Position numbers and translations under genes: made by a program
Origin: ZC4RG17 sp036259475
Lineage (GTDB): Bacteria > Actinomycetota > Acidimicrobiia > Spongiisociales > ZC4RG35
Length of the DNA: 64,000 bases
NCBI GenBank assembly: GCA_036259475.1
Contig: DATABS010000107.1
Span: forward strand, 1 to 64,000
Reading direction: 5' to 3'
Shown: piece by piece, positions 24,777 through 32,880 of the stretch
Position numbering within the stretch: the first letter of the stretch is position 1
Layout of the letters: the number at the start of each line of letters is the position of its first letter
The notes under the pieces: model-generated
Told to the model about the DNA's origin: nothing
The model's input: only the letters and a program-made list of their open reading frames with translations
The model's database searches: none

Positions 24777-26249
24777 ATGGCCCTCCGCAAGGTGATCGGG
24801 ACCGAGACCGAGTACGGCATCGCGGTCCGGACCGATCCGGAGTTCAACCCTGCACTCGGCAGCGCCATGGTCGTGAACTCCTATCCCGGTCCCCGGGTGC
24901 GCGTCCAGTGGTCGTACGAGGAGGAATCGCCGGGGCGGGACGCCCGTGGATTCGGTCACGAGGGCTACGGCGTCTCCGATCCCGAAGGCACCCTCGTCAA
25001 CGCCGTCCTCGCCAACGGGGCTCGGCTCTACGTCGACCATGCCCATCCCGAGTACTCGGCTCCCGAAAGCTACGACCCGCTGGAAGCCGCCCTCTACGAC
25101 AAGGCCGGCGAGCGCGTGATGCAGCGGGCGGCCGCGAGCGCCACCGAGCGGCTCGGCGGGGAACGCCTCGCCCTCTACAAGAACAACTCCGACCGCAAGG
25201 GCAATTCCTACGGCGCCCACGAGAACTACCTGCTGGCCCGCTCCACCCCCTTCGGTGACGTCATCCGCTACGCCATGACTTTCCTGGTCACCCGCCAACT
25301 CTTCACCGGCTCGGGCAAGGTCGGATCCGAGAACGGGCGTCCGGCTGTCGACTTTCAACTCACCCAGCGGGCCGACTTCTTCGAGGAGGAAGTGGGCCTC
25401 GAGACGACCCTGAAACGTCCCATCATCAACACGCGGGACGAGCCCCACGGCGACTCGACCAAGTACCGGCGCCTCCACGTCATCTTCGGCGACGCCAACC
25501 TGTCGGAAGTCCAGATCTTCCTCAAGCTGGGTTCGACGGCTCTGATCCTGGCGGCGCTGGAGGACGGCGCCCTGCCCGATCCCCTCGACCTCGCCGACCC
25601 CGTGACGGCCGCCTGGACCGTCAGCCACGACCTCACCTTTCGCCAGCCGCTCGAACTCGACGGAGGGGGCACCGCCACCGCCCTGGATCTGCAGTGGCGC
25701 TACCTGGAATGGCTGAAGAAGTACGTCGAGAAAGAACTTGACGAGCCGGTCTGGTACCAGGTGCTGACGGAGTGGGAGAACGTGCTGGACGACATGGAAG
25801 CCGATCCCTCGCGACTCTCGGACCGCCTCGACTGGGCGGCCAAGCGGCGCCTGTTCGAACGCTACGTCGACCGCGACGGTCTTCCCTGGACCGACTCCAA
25901 GCTGGCCGCACTCGACCTGCAGTACCACGACGTAGACCCGGGGCGGGGCCTGTATCACCGGCTGGCGTCTCGAGGCGGGCTGCGGCGGCTGTTCACCGAC
26001 GAGCAGATCGAAGCTGCCGAGACCAACCCACCCGAGCGGACCCGGGCCTATTTCCGGGGCCGTTGCGTCACCCAGTTCCCCGACAGCCTCGTGGCGGCCA
26101 ACTGGGATTCGCTCGTCTTCGACCTGGGTGAGCCCCAACTCCGGCGGGTCCCCATGCTGGAGCCGTTGCGGGGTGGTCGTGACCTGGTAGGGCCTATCCT
26201 CGATGAGGTCGACGATGCCGCCGACCTGATCAAACGACTAGGAGACTGA
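24777..26249 (+). CDS. dop: Pup deamidase/depupylase
   Basis: Dop converts the C-terminal Gln of Pup to Glu and removes Pup from targets. The 490-residue protein belongs to the glutamine-synthetase-like Pup ligase fold: GTETEYGI at the start, and the Dop-specific loop (SYEEESPGRDARGF, about residues 44-57) that PafA lacks. GGGGATCC spacing to the ATG gives a good ribosome binding site. It leads directly into pup with a 1-nt gap. Confidence 0.96.
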   Translation: MALRKVIGTETEYGIAVRTDPEFNPALGSAMVVNSYPGPRVRVQWSYEEESPGRDARGFGHEGYGVSDPEGTLVNAVLANGARLYVDHAHPEYSAPESYDPLEAALYDKAGERVMQRAAASATERLGGERLALYKNNSDRKGNSYGAHENYLLARSTPFGDVIRYAMTFLVTRQLFTGSGKVGSENGRPAVDFQLTQRADFFEEEVGLETTLKRPIINTRDEPHGDSTKYRRLHVIFGDANLSEVQIFLKLGSTALILAALEDGALPDPLDLADPVTAAWTVSHDLTFRQPLELDGGGTATALDLQWRYLEWLKKYVEKELDEPVWYQVLTEWENVLDDMEADPSRLSDRLDWAAKRRLFERYVDRDGLPWTDSKLAALDLQYHDVDPGRGLYHRLASRGGLRRLFTDEQIEAAETNPPERTRAYFRGRCVTQFPDSLVAANWDSLVFDLGEPQLRRVPMLEPLRGGRDLVGPILDEVDDAADLIKRLGD

Positions 26250-26250
26250 A

Positions 26251-26445
26251 ATGACAGACCAAGAACGCTCCCGGTCACGTTCCCGGGAGAAGTCCGACGA
26301 AGATGTCGAAGAGCTGGAGATCACCGAGGAGGAGTCCGAGGCCGATCTCGAGGGACTAGACGATCTCCTGGATGAGATCGACTCGGTGCTGGAGGAAAAC
26401 GCCGAGGAGTTCGTGAAGAACTACGTTCAAAAGGGCGGCCAATAA
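26251..26445 (+). CDS. pup: Prokaryotic ubiquitin-like protein Pup
   Basis: The 64-residue, highly acidic and disordered protein ends in KGGQ. The Gln terminus means it must be deamidated by Dop before PafA can attach it to lysines. The helix-forming stretch EADLEGLDDLLDEIDSVLEE is the part known to bind the ATPase coiled coil. An AGGAG site sits in the end of dop. Confidence 0.97.
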   Translation: MTDQERSRSRSREKSDEDVEELEITEEESEADLEGLDDLLDEIDSVLEENAEEFVKNYVQKGGQ

Positions 26446-26626
26446 GTCGGAAGGCGGAAGCGGAAGCCGCGACTCTCATAAGAGTGCGTCCGACGCTTTC
26501 CATTCGCGGGCTGACCCGGCGCGACTGCACCCTCGCACGTGAACCCGCGTCGACCCTCCCGGATTGGCTCCTGTCGAGTTCCCGGCGGAGAAGGTTTCCC
26601 TGCCCGCGGTCTACAGTGGCCGTCCT

Positions 26627-27409
26627 ATGGTCGAATTTCCGCTGGACAGTCCCATGCCGAGCAGCAGCTTCTCCGATCTGCTCAAGGCCGTGGGCGCCAC
26701 TCCCCATTGGGACATCCCCCCGGACGCCGCTCGCAAGCTGTCGGTCCCGGAGGGGACCACGGTGCTGGCGCTCCGTTACCAGGGCGGGGTGGTCATCGCC
26801 GGTGACCGTCAGGCGACCGAGGGTCACCTCGTCGCCCATCGCTTCATCCAGAAGGTGTTTCCCACCGACCGGTTCTCGGCGGTGGCGGTAGCCGGCACCG
26901 CCGGGCTGGCCACCGAGATGGTGCGTCTCTTCCAGGTCGAGCTGGAGCACTACGAGAAGATCGAGGGACGTCGACTGTCTCTCGACGGCAAGGCAACCTT
27001 CCTGGCCCGGCTGGTCAGGGGCCAGCTCCCCATGGCGATCCAGGGGCTGGTGGTCGTGCCGCTCTTCGCCGGCTACGACGAACTGGAAGGGACGGGCCGC
27101 CTCTACTCCTACGACGTCGTCGGTGGCCGCTACGAGGAACAGGATTTCGGCTCGACCGGCTCCGGCTCGCGTCTCGCCAAGTCATATCTGCGGACCGCTT
27201 ATGAGCCCGACATCGACGCCGTCGGGGCGCTCACACTGGCGGTGGAGGCACTGGTCTCCGCCGCCCAGGAGGACACCGCCACCGGCGGACCCGATCTCCG
27301 GCGGGGCATCCTGCCCAACGTCTTCCGGATCGCCGGCGACGGGATCGTCGAGATGAGCGACGACGAGATCCGCCCGGTGGCCGAGACCGCACTGGAGAGC
27401 ATCCGATGA
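26627..27409 (+). CDS. prcB: Proteasome beta subunit
   Basis: PrcB carries the proteolytic site of the 20S core. From ATG 26627 the protein has 260 residues with a 43-residue propeptide ending VPEG, after which Thr 44 (TTVLALRY) becomes the N-terminal nucleophile. GGVVIAGDRQATEG matches the family. The frame is open to 26564, but TACAGT at 26612-26617 lies close before the chosen ATG. It has its own start region 180 nt behind pup, and overlaps prcA by 4 nt. Confidence 0.95.
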   Translation: MVEFPLDSPMPSSSFSDLLKAVGATPHWDIPPDAARKLSVPEGTTVLALRYQGGVVIAGDRQATEGHLVAHRFIQKVFPTDRFSAVAVAGTAGLATEMVRLFQVELEHYEKIEGRRLSLDGKATFLARLVRGQLPMAIQGLVVVPLFAGYDELEGTGRLYSYDVVGGRYEEQDFGSTGSGSRLAKSYLRTAYEPDIDAVGALTLAVEALVSAAQEDTATGGPDLRRGILPNVFRIAGDGIVEMSDDEIRPVAETALESIR

Positions 27410-28077
27410 GCATGCCCTTCTACGTCGCTCCCGAACAGCTCGTTCGGGACAAGGCCGAGTTCGCCCGCAAGGGCATAGCCCGGGGACGGTCGATCATCGC
27501 CGTGGAGTTCTCCGACGGCCTGCTGCTGATGGCTGAGAACCCCTCCCGTTCGCTCCGCAAGATCGCCGAGGTGTACGACCGGATCGCCTTCGCCGGGGTC
27601 GGCCGTTACAACGAGTTCGACACCCTCCGCAAGGCGGGCGTTCGCCAGGCCGACCTCATGGGCTACCTCTACAGCCGCGAGGACGTCAACGCCATGGCTC
27701 TCGCCACCGCCTTCGCCCAAACCCTCGGCTCCATCTTCAGCCACGAGCTCAAGCCTTACGAGGTGGAGATCCTGATCGCCGAGCTCGGACTGGACGGAGA
27801 CGACAACAAGCTCTACCGCGTTTCCTACGACGGAACTCTGTCGGATGAGCGCCGGTTCGCCGCCATCGGCGGCAAGGCAGACGACCTCGTGTCCGTCCTG
27901 GAAGAGCTGTGGAGCGAGGGATTGTCGTTGGAGCAAGCGCTCGACGTCGGCAAGCAGGCCTTCCGTCGGGCCGAGGAACGGGAGTCGGAGGGCTGGGAAC
28001 TGGTGGTGCTCGATGCCGCCAACGGCCGGCGCAGTTTCCGCCGTCTGGATGAGAGCGCGATCGCCGGCGACGATTGA
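27406..28077 (+). CDS. prcA: Proteasome alpha subunit
   Basis: The 223-residue alpha subunit forms the outer gating rings of the 20S proteasome and has no catalytic threonine. It starts MSMPFYVAPEQ, and has the helix H0 region (EQLVRDKAEFARKGIARG) and YDRIAFAGVGRYNEFD typical of actinobacterial PrcA. The ATGA overlap with prcB secures equal synthesis of both subunits. Confidence 0.95.
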   Translation: MSMPFYVAPEQLVRDKAEFARKGIARGRSIIAVEFSDGLLLMAENPSRSLRKIAEVYDRIAFAGVGRYNEFDTLRKAGVRQADLMGYLYSREDVNAMALATAFAQTLGSIFSHELKPYEVEILIAELGLDGDDNKLYRVSYDGTLSDERRFAAIGGKADDLVSVLEELWSEGLSLEQALDVGKQAFRRAEERESEGWELVVLDAANGRRSFRRLDESAIAGDD

Positions 28078-28112
28078 GCCTTTCGATCGGTCGTCAAAGC
28101 GCCACGGTCTCC

Positions 28113-28118
28113 TAGGCT
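28113..28118 (+). promoter_or_regulatory. -10 box of pafA, leaderless arrangement
   Basis: TAGGCT is followed by 6 nt and the GTG at 28125; no ribosome binding site is present. Confidence 0.55.
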
Positions 28119-28124
28119 GGCAGC

Positions 28125-29480
28125 GTGGAACGGCGGATCTTCGGCCTGGAGAACGAGTACGGCGTCACGTGCACGCTCAGGGGTCAGCGCCGCCTCAGTC
28201 CCGACGAGGTCGCCCGGTACCTCTTCCGGCGGGTCGTGTCGTGGGGCCGGTCGTCGAATGTGTTCCTGGAGAACGGCGCCCGCCTGTACCTCGACGTCGG
28301 CAGCCACCCCGAATACGCCACTCCTGAATGTGACTCTCTGACGGATGTCGTGGCCCACGACAAGGCGGGGGAGCGGATCCTGGAGGGCCTCGTCCATTCC
28401 GCCGAGCAGCGCCTCGAAGAGGAAGGCATCCGGGGTGAGATCTACCTCTTCAAGAACAACACGGACTCGGCGGGCAACTCGTACGGTTGCCACGAGAACT
28501 ACCTGGTCAGCCGGCACAAGGACTTTCACCGCACCGTCGACGTGCTGATCCCGTTCCTCGTCACCCGACAGATCTTTCTCGGTGCCGGCAAGCTCTCCCA
28601 GACTCCCCGGGGCACCGGCTACTCGCTGTCTCAACGGGCCGAGCACATCTGGGAGGGAGTGTCATCGGCCACGACCCGCTCCCGTCCCATCATCAACACC
28701 CGCGACGAGCCTCACGCCGACGCCGAGCGGTTCCGGCGCCTCCATGTCATCGCCGGCGACTCCAACATGAGCGAGTACGCCACGTACGTGAAGGTGGGGA
28801 CGGTGGTGGCGCTCCTGCAGATGATCGAGCGAGACGTGGTGTTCCGCGACCTCACTCTCGAAAACCCGATCCGTTCGATCCGCGACATCTCCCACGACCT
28901 GACCTGTCGCAAGAAGGTCCGGCTGGCGAACGGTCGGGAGCTGTCGGCACTCGACATCCAGTGGGAATACCTGGACCGGGCAATGCGCTTCGCACGCAGC
29001 CCAGGGTTCAGCCCGCAGGTGCAGAGGGCAGTCGACATGTGGGAGCACCTGTTGACCGGCCTGGAAAAGGACCCGATGACCCTCGAGCGGGAGGTCGACT
29101 GGGTCATCAAGTACAAGGTCCTCGAGCGCTACCGCAACCAGCGGGCCCTGACGATGTCGGATCCGAAGCTGGCGATGCTCGACCTGTCGTACCACGACGT
29201 CGACCGTTCCCGGGGCATCTACAACATGATGGTCACCAAGGGCATGGTGGACCGGATCGTCAGCGACGCCGACATCGCCAATGCGGTGCGGATGCCCCCT
29301 CAGACCACGCGGGCCCGGCTGCGGGGTGAGTTCATCCGGGTCGCCAAGGCGCGCAAGCGGGACTTCACCGTCGACTGGGTGCATCTCAAGCTGAACGATC
29401 AGGCCCAGCGAACGGTGTTGTGCAAGGACCCGTTCAAGTCGCACGACGAGCGGGTGGACAGGCTGATCGACAGCCTCTGA
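28125..29480 (+). CDS. pafA: Pup-protein ligase
   Basis: PafA links the C-terminal Glu of Pup to substrate lysines using ATP. The 451-residue protein begins ERRIFGLENEYGVTCT, the nucleotide-binding start of the family. It shares long stretches with Dop (FKNNTDSAGNSYGCHENYL, RPIINTRDEPHADAE) but lacks the Dop loop. The GTG start is set by the -10 box just upstream. It is separated from prcA by only 47 nt. Confidence 0.96.
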   Translation: MERRIFGLENEYGVTCTLRGQRRLSPDEVARYLFRRVVSWGRSSNVFLENGARLYLDVGSHPEYATPECDSLTDVVAHDKAGERILEGLVHSAEQRLEEEGIRGEIYLFKNNTDSAGNSYGCHENYLVSRHKDFHRTVDVLIPFLVTRQIFLGAGKLSQTPRGTGYSLSQRAEHIWEGVSSATTRSRPIINTRDEPHADAERFRRLHVIAGDSNMSEYATYVKVGTVVALLQMIERDVVFRDLTLENPIRSIRDISHDLTCRKKVRLANGRELSALDIQWEYLDRAMRFARSPGFSPQVQRAVDMWEHLLTGLEKDPMTLEREVDWVIKYKVLERYRNQRALTMSDPKLAMLDLSYHDVDRSRGIYNMMVTKGMVDRIVSDADIANAVRMPPQTTRARLRGEFIRVAKARKRDFTVDWVHLKLNDQAQRTVLCKDPFKSHDERVDRLIDSL

Positions 29481-29525
29481 GCAAAAGAAGTCGGACTCCC
29501 AGAGGGTCGTTCACATCGCCTGACG

Positions 29526-29531
29526 TATCCG
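29526..29531 (+). promoter_or_regulatory. Possible -10 box of pafBC
   Basis: TATCCG is 5 nt before the ATG at 29537, again without a ribosome binding site. Weaker match than the other boxes. Confidence 0.35.
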
Positions 29532-29536
29532 GTTGA

Positions 29537-30457
29537 ATGGCGCCCATGCGCAAGGTCATCGAGAGGCTGCTCAACTTGCTTGCCTTTCTCCTAACCACCA
29601 AGCGTCCCGTCACTGCCGAAGAGATCCGCCACCAGGTCGCCGGTTATGACAGCCCCACCGACGCGGCATTCCATCGGATGTTCGAACGCGACAAGGACCT
29701 GCTGCGCAGAATCGGTATCCCCCTCGAGTTGAGCGAGGGAAACGGGTGGGGAATCGAGGCGGGCTATGTCATCGACCCCGACGCCTACCGGATTCCCGAC
29801 CCCGGCCTGACCGACGAGGAGCGGGCCGCGCTGGCGCTCGCCTCGCGTGTCGTGCGCCTGGGAGGCGGCCCGGCTGCCCCCGAGGCGCTGCTCAAGCTGG
29901 GCGGAGTAGGCCCCGGCGGAGGGGAGGAGCCGCTCGGGGCCGACCTCGGGTTGGCGGCAGGCCGGCTCGGTGACCTGTTCGCGGCAGTGACCGAACGGCG
30001 CATCGTCACCTTCCAATACAACGACAAGCCCCGGCAGGTCGAGCCCTACGGGCTGGCGCACCGGCGGGGCCACTGGTACCTGGTCGGGGGAGTGGCAGAC
30101 GGAACCAGAGTCTTCCGGGTCGATCGAATGGGGGTCCTCGAAGAAGTCTCCGACGCCGAGGCGTTCCAGCGTCCGGCGGACTTCGACCTGCGGGCAGAGA
30201 TCGACGCCCATCCGTGGGAGGCCGGAAGCGATGAAACCATCGTCGCCCGAGTCCGTTTCGACCCGGAGCTGGCGTGGTGGGCGGCTCGAACACTCCGCGT
30301 CGAGCACGACACCGGGGCCCTGGCGGTGGATTTGCCGGTCGCCAACGTCGACGCCTTCATCGGGTGGATCCTCAGCTTCGACGATGCCGCCGTGGTCGAG
30401 GGGCCGGCGGAGCTGCGCCGACAAGTGGTGGAGCGGGTGGAGGCAGCCCTTCGATGA
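29537..30457 (+). CDS. pafB: WYL-domain transcriptional regulator PafB
   Basis: PafB and PafC together activate the LexA-independent DNA-damage response in mycobacteria. The 306-residue product has an N-terminal winged helix (RLLNLLAFLLTTKRPVTAEEIR), a WYL sensor core (ITFQYNDKPRQVEPYGLAHRRGHWYLVG) and a C-terminal WCX extension. The start could be ATG 29537 or 29546. The stop overlaps pafC by 4 nt. Confidence 0.92.
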   Translation: MAPMRKVIERLLNLLAFLLTTKRPVTAEEIRHQVAGYDSPTDAAFHRMFERDKDLLRRIGIPLELSEGNGWGIEAGYVIDPDAYRIPDPGLTDEERAALALASRVVRLGGGPAAPEALLKLGGVGPGGGEEPLGADLGLAAGRLGDLFAAVTERRIVTFQYNDKPRQVEPYGLAHRRGHWYLVGGVADGTRVFRVDRMGVLEEVSDAEAFQRPADFDLRAEIDAHPWEAGSDETIVARVRFDPELAWWAARTLRVEHDTGALAVDLPVANVDAFIGWILSFDDAAVVEGPAELRRQVVERVEAALR

Positions 30458-31380
30458 GCACCAGGACCGCCTCCCGCCTGACCCGAATCCTGACGATGCT
30501 TCCGTGGGTCATCGCCAATCCCGGCGCAACCGTGGAAGAGGTGTCCCAGCGTTTCGGGTACCGCAATCATGAGGACCTGGCCACCGACCTCGACATGGTC
30601 TTCGTGTGCGGGCTCCCCGGGTACGGCCCGGGTGATCTGATGGTGGCGTATATCGAGGACGATCAGGTGGTGGTCGACACCGCCGAGTACTTCGGTGGCG
30701 CCCCCCGACTGACTCCGACGGAGGCCCTGTCGATGCTGGCCGCCGGGATGGCCGTCGTGTCGACGGGCCAGGCGAGCCCGGCGCTCGAGTCGGCGGTCGA
30801 CAAGCTGGCGGCCACGGTCGCACCCGACAGCGACGGCCTGGCGGTCGACGTGGCCGCCGAGCCGGCCCTGGTCGGGCCGCTGCGCCAGGCGGCGGGCGAG
30901 CACCGCGTGGTCGACCTGACGTATACGTCGCTCGGCCGGGGACAGACGACCCGAAGGGAGGTGGAACCATGGTCCGTATTCGCCTCGCTGGGCAACTGGT
31001 ATCTGACCGGCTACTGCCGCCTGGCTCAGGCCGAGCGCATCTTCCGGCTCGACCGAATACGTCAGGTGGACACGACCGAGGAGACGTTCGCGCCCCCCGC
31101 CACGCCGCCTGAGCCCGAGGTTCGTTACTCACCGTCCGACGAGGATGTTCGCTGCCGGATCTCACTCGGGCCCCGGGCGCGCTGGGTCATGGACTACTAC
31201 CCCGTCGACGTGATCGAGGAGTCCGCCGATGAAGTCGTGATCGAGTTCGCGGCGGCCGATCCGACGGTGGCGGCTCGTCTGCTGCTTCGGCTGGGGGACC
31301 GGGCGCGGCTGGTCGAGGGTGAGGAGGTGGAGCGGGCTCTCGCTGATCTGGGGGAACGCGTGCTCGCCCGGTATCGCTGA
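30454..31380 (+). CDS. pafC: WYL-domain transcriptional regulator PafC
   Basis: Partner of PafB: 308 residues with winged helix (SRLTRILTMLPWVIANPGATVEEV), a WYL domain (HRVVDLTYTSLGRGQTTRREVEPWSV) and WCX end. It starts at ATG 30454 in the stop of pafB. Separate genes as in mycobacteria rather than a fused PafBC. Confidence 0.92.
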   Translation: MSTRTASRLTRILTMLPWVIANPGATVEEVSQRFGYRNHEDLATDLDMVFVCGLPGYGPGDLMVAYIEDDQVVVDTAEYFGGAPRLTPTEALSMLAAGMAVVSTGQASPALESAVDKLAATVAPDSDGLAVDVAAEPALVGPLRQAAGEHRVVDLTYTSLGRGQTTRREVEPWSVFASLGNWYLTGYCRLAQAERIFRLDRIRQVDTTEETFAPPATPPEPEVRYSPSDEDVRCRISLGPRARWVMDYYPVDVIEESADEVVIEFAAADPTVAARLLLRLGDRARLVEGEEVERALADLGERVLARYR

Positions 31381-31451
31381 GGCGATGTACTTCAGTTCCC
31401 AGAATCCCGGGTCGATAGATGGTGGACAGCGGAGTGTGGAGAAACACGAGA

Positions 31452-31742
31452 ATGACCACCATCAAGACGACATGTTCCCGATGCGGCGATGTCCACCTCA
31501 CTCCCAGAGATCTCGCCCTCGAACTGTCTGCCTCGAGTGACGAAGGCAGCTACACGTTCACCTGTCCCGTCTGCCACAGCACCCAACGGCGCCCCGCCAA
31601 TGCGCGGGTGGTCAGCGTGCTCATGGCCACCGGAGTCAGCTACCACGTCGTTGACGACGGCCCCATCACGGAAGAGGAGATCGAGCGGTTCGCCGCCTTC
31701 CTCGACGCCGAACCAGACCCCTTCCGGCTCCTCGCCGGCTGA
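31452..31742 (+). CDS. Small zinc-ribbon-like protein
   Basis: The 96-residue protein starts MTTIKTTCSRCGDV and has two CxxC pairs (TCSRCG, FTCPVCHS) about 30 residues apart that can hold one zinc. The acidic C-terminal tail ends in PFRLLAG. It sits between pafC and tatA. I do not know its function; nucleic-acid or protein contacts are possible. Confidence 0.75.
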   Translation: MTTIKTTCSRCGDVHLTPRDLALELSASSDEGSYTFTCPVCHSTQRRPANARVVSVLMATGVSYHVVDDGPITEEEIERFAAFLDAEPDPFRLLAG

Positions 31743-31768
31743 CCCAACGGTCGGAGGGGTCAGACTCC

Positions 31769-31774
31769 TACCAT
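31769..31774 (+). promoter_or_regulatory. -10 box of tatAC, leaderless arrangement
   Basis: TACCAT is followed by ACGAGG and the ATG at 31781. The 6-nt gap fits leaderless transcription, although ACGAGG could act as a weak ribosome binding site on a longer transcript. Confidence 0.5.
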
Positions 31775-31780
31775 ACGAGG

Positions 31781-32152
31781 ATGCTGCAGGGCGGCGAGAT
31801 CATCATCATCCTGTTGGTGGCCCTGATCGTGCTCGGTCCCCAGCGTCTGCCCGAAGCGGCGCGCAAGCTGGGCCAATGGTCCGTGGAGCTCAGGCGAGCG
31901 GCGCGCGACTTGCGGGCCGGCCTGGAGGCCGAGGTCGGCGACCTGCGTGAGATCCGCCGGGATCTCGAAGCTCCGGTGGACGAGGCTCGTCGGGAGTACA
32001 AGCAGGTCACTCAGGAGATGGACGCCGCCGCCGGTGACGTCCGCCGCCTGAAATGGGTTGGGCCAGAGCCCAAGTCCGGGCCGACCGCCGAGGATGCCAT
32101 GAAGGATCTCGACGAAATCGAGGGAGAAGCCGGCAAGGACGCCCAGGCGTGA
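31781..32152 (+). CDS. tatA: Twin-arginine translocase subunit TatA/TatB
   Basis: The 123-residue protein has the short N-terminal membrane helix (GGEIIIILLVALIVLGPQRLPEAARKLG) with the FGP-like hinge as LGPQRLP, followed by an amphipathic helix and a long charged tail. The hinge sequence and the tail length make it look more like TatB than minimal TatA. The stop overlaps the tatC start by 4 nt. Confidence 0.88.
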   Translation: MLQGGEIIIILLVALIVLGPQRLPEAARKLGQWSVELRRAARDLRAGLEAEVGDLREIRRDLEAPVDEARREYKQVTQEMDAAAGDVRRLKWVGPEPKSGPTAEDAMKDLDEIEGEAGKDAQA

Positions 32153-32862
32153 GGGCAGACGAGGCCCGTCCCATCCTCGCCCATCTCGACGAACTCCGGT
32201 GGCGGATCGTGAAGGCCGGAGCGGCGGTCCTCGTTGGAGCGATCGTCGCCTTCTTCTTCGCCGACGCCCTCCGTCAGATCCTCGAGATTCCCTTCCATGA
32301 GGCCGACCCGGGCGCCGAGTTCCAGACCTTCACGCCGGCCGAGCAGTGGGGCGTACTCATGCGCATCGCCTTCTTCGGGGGTCTGATCCTCGCCAGCCCG
32401 GTGGTGCTCTACCAGATTTGGGCTTTCATCAACCCGGCTCTGACCAACCGGGAGCGCCGCTGGGCAATACCGATCATCGGCCTCATGGCCCTCCTGTTCG
32501 TGGGCGGAGTCGTTTTCGGATACTGGGTTCTGCCCCGCGGCCTCGTCTTCCTTCTCGAGATCTTCCCGGACGTACGCAACGACCTGCGTCTCTCCGACTA
32601 CTACTCGTTCACGCTCCGCTTCATCTTCGCCATCGGCGTCGCCTTCCTCTATCCCGTGTTCCTCTTCGCCACGGCCGCCGCCGGCCTGGTCACGTCCGCC
32701 CAGCTGGGGCGCTGGCGCCGCTGGGCCGTGCTTCTGGTCGTCGTGGCCGCCGCCCTGATCACACCGACGGGGGACCCGATCACACTCGCCTTGTTCTCGG
32801 TGCCCCTGTATCTCATGTATGAGGCGACCTACTGGGTGGTCCGGCTCGTGTTGCGCAAGTGA
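32149..32862 (+). CDS. tatC: Twin-arginine translocase subunit TatC
   Basis: The 237-residue protein with six membrane segments binds twin-arginine signal peptides. Recognisable parts are ILAHLDELRWRIVK at the start, the P-(A)-L-T-N-R-E-R-R loop (FINPALTNRERRW), and LITPTGDPITLALFSVPLYLMYE in the last third. GTG 32149 overlaps the tatA stop. Confidence 0.95.
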   Translation: MRADEARPILAHLDELRWRIVKAGAAVLVGAIVAFFFADALRQILEIPFHEADPGAEFQTFTPAEQWGVLMRIAFFGGLILASPVVLYQIWAFINPALTNRERRWAIPIIGLMALLFVGGVVFGYWVLPRGLVFLLEIFPDVRNDLRLSDYYSFTLRFIFAIGVAFLYPVFLFATAAAGLVTSAQLGRWRRWAVLLVVVAAALITPTGDPITLALFSVPLYLMYEATYWVVRLVLRK

Positions 32863-32880
32863 CCGCTGGGTAAGGCGGAC

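Noticed and set aside
24468..26138. 556-codon minus-strand open frame opposite dop
   Set aside because: Shadow of arc and dop; no start signal and no recognisable motifs.
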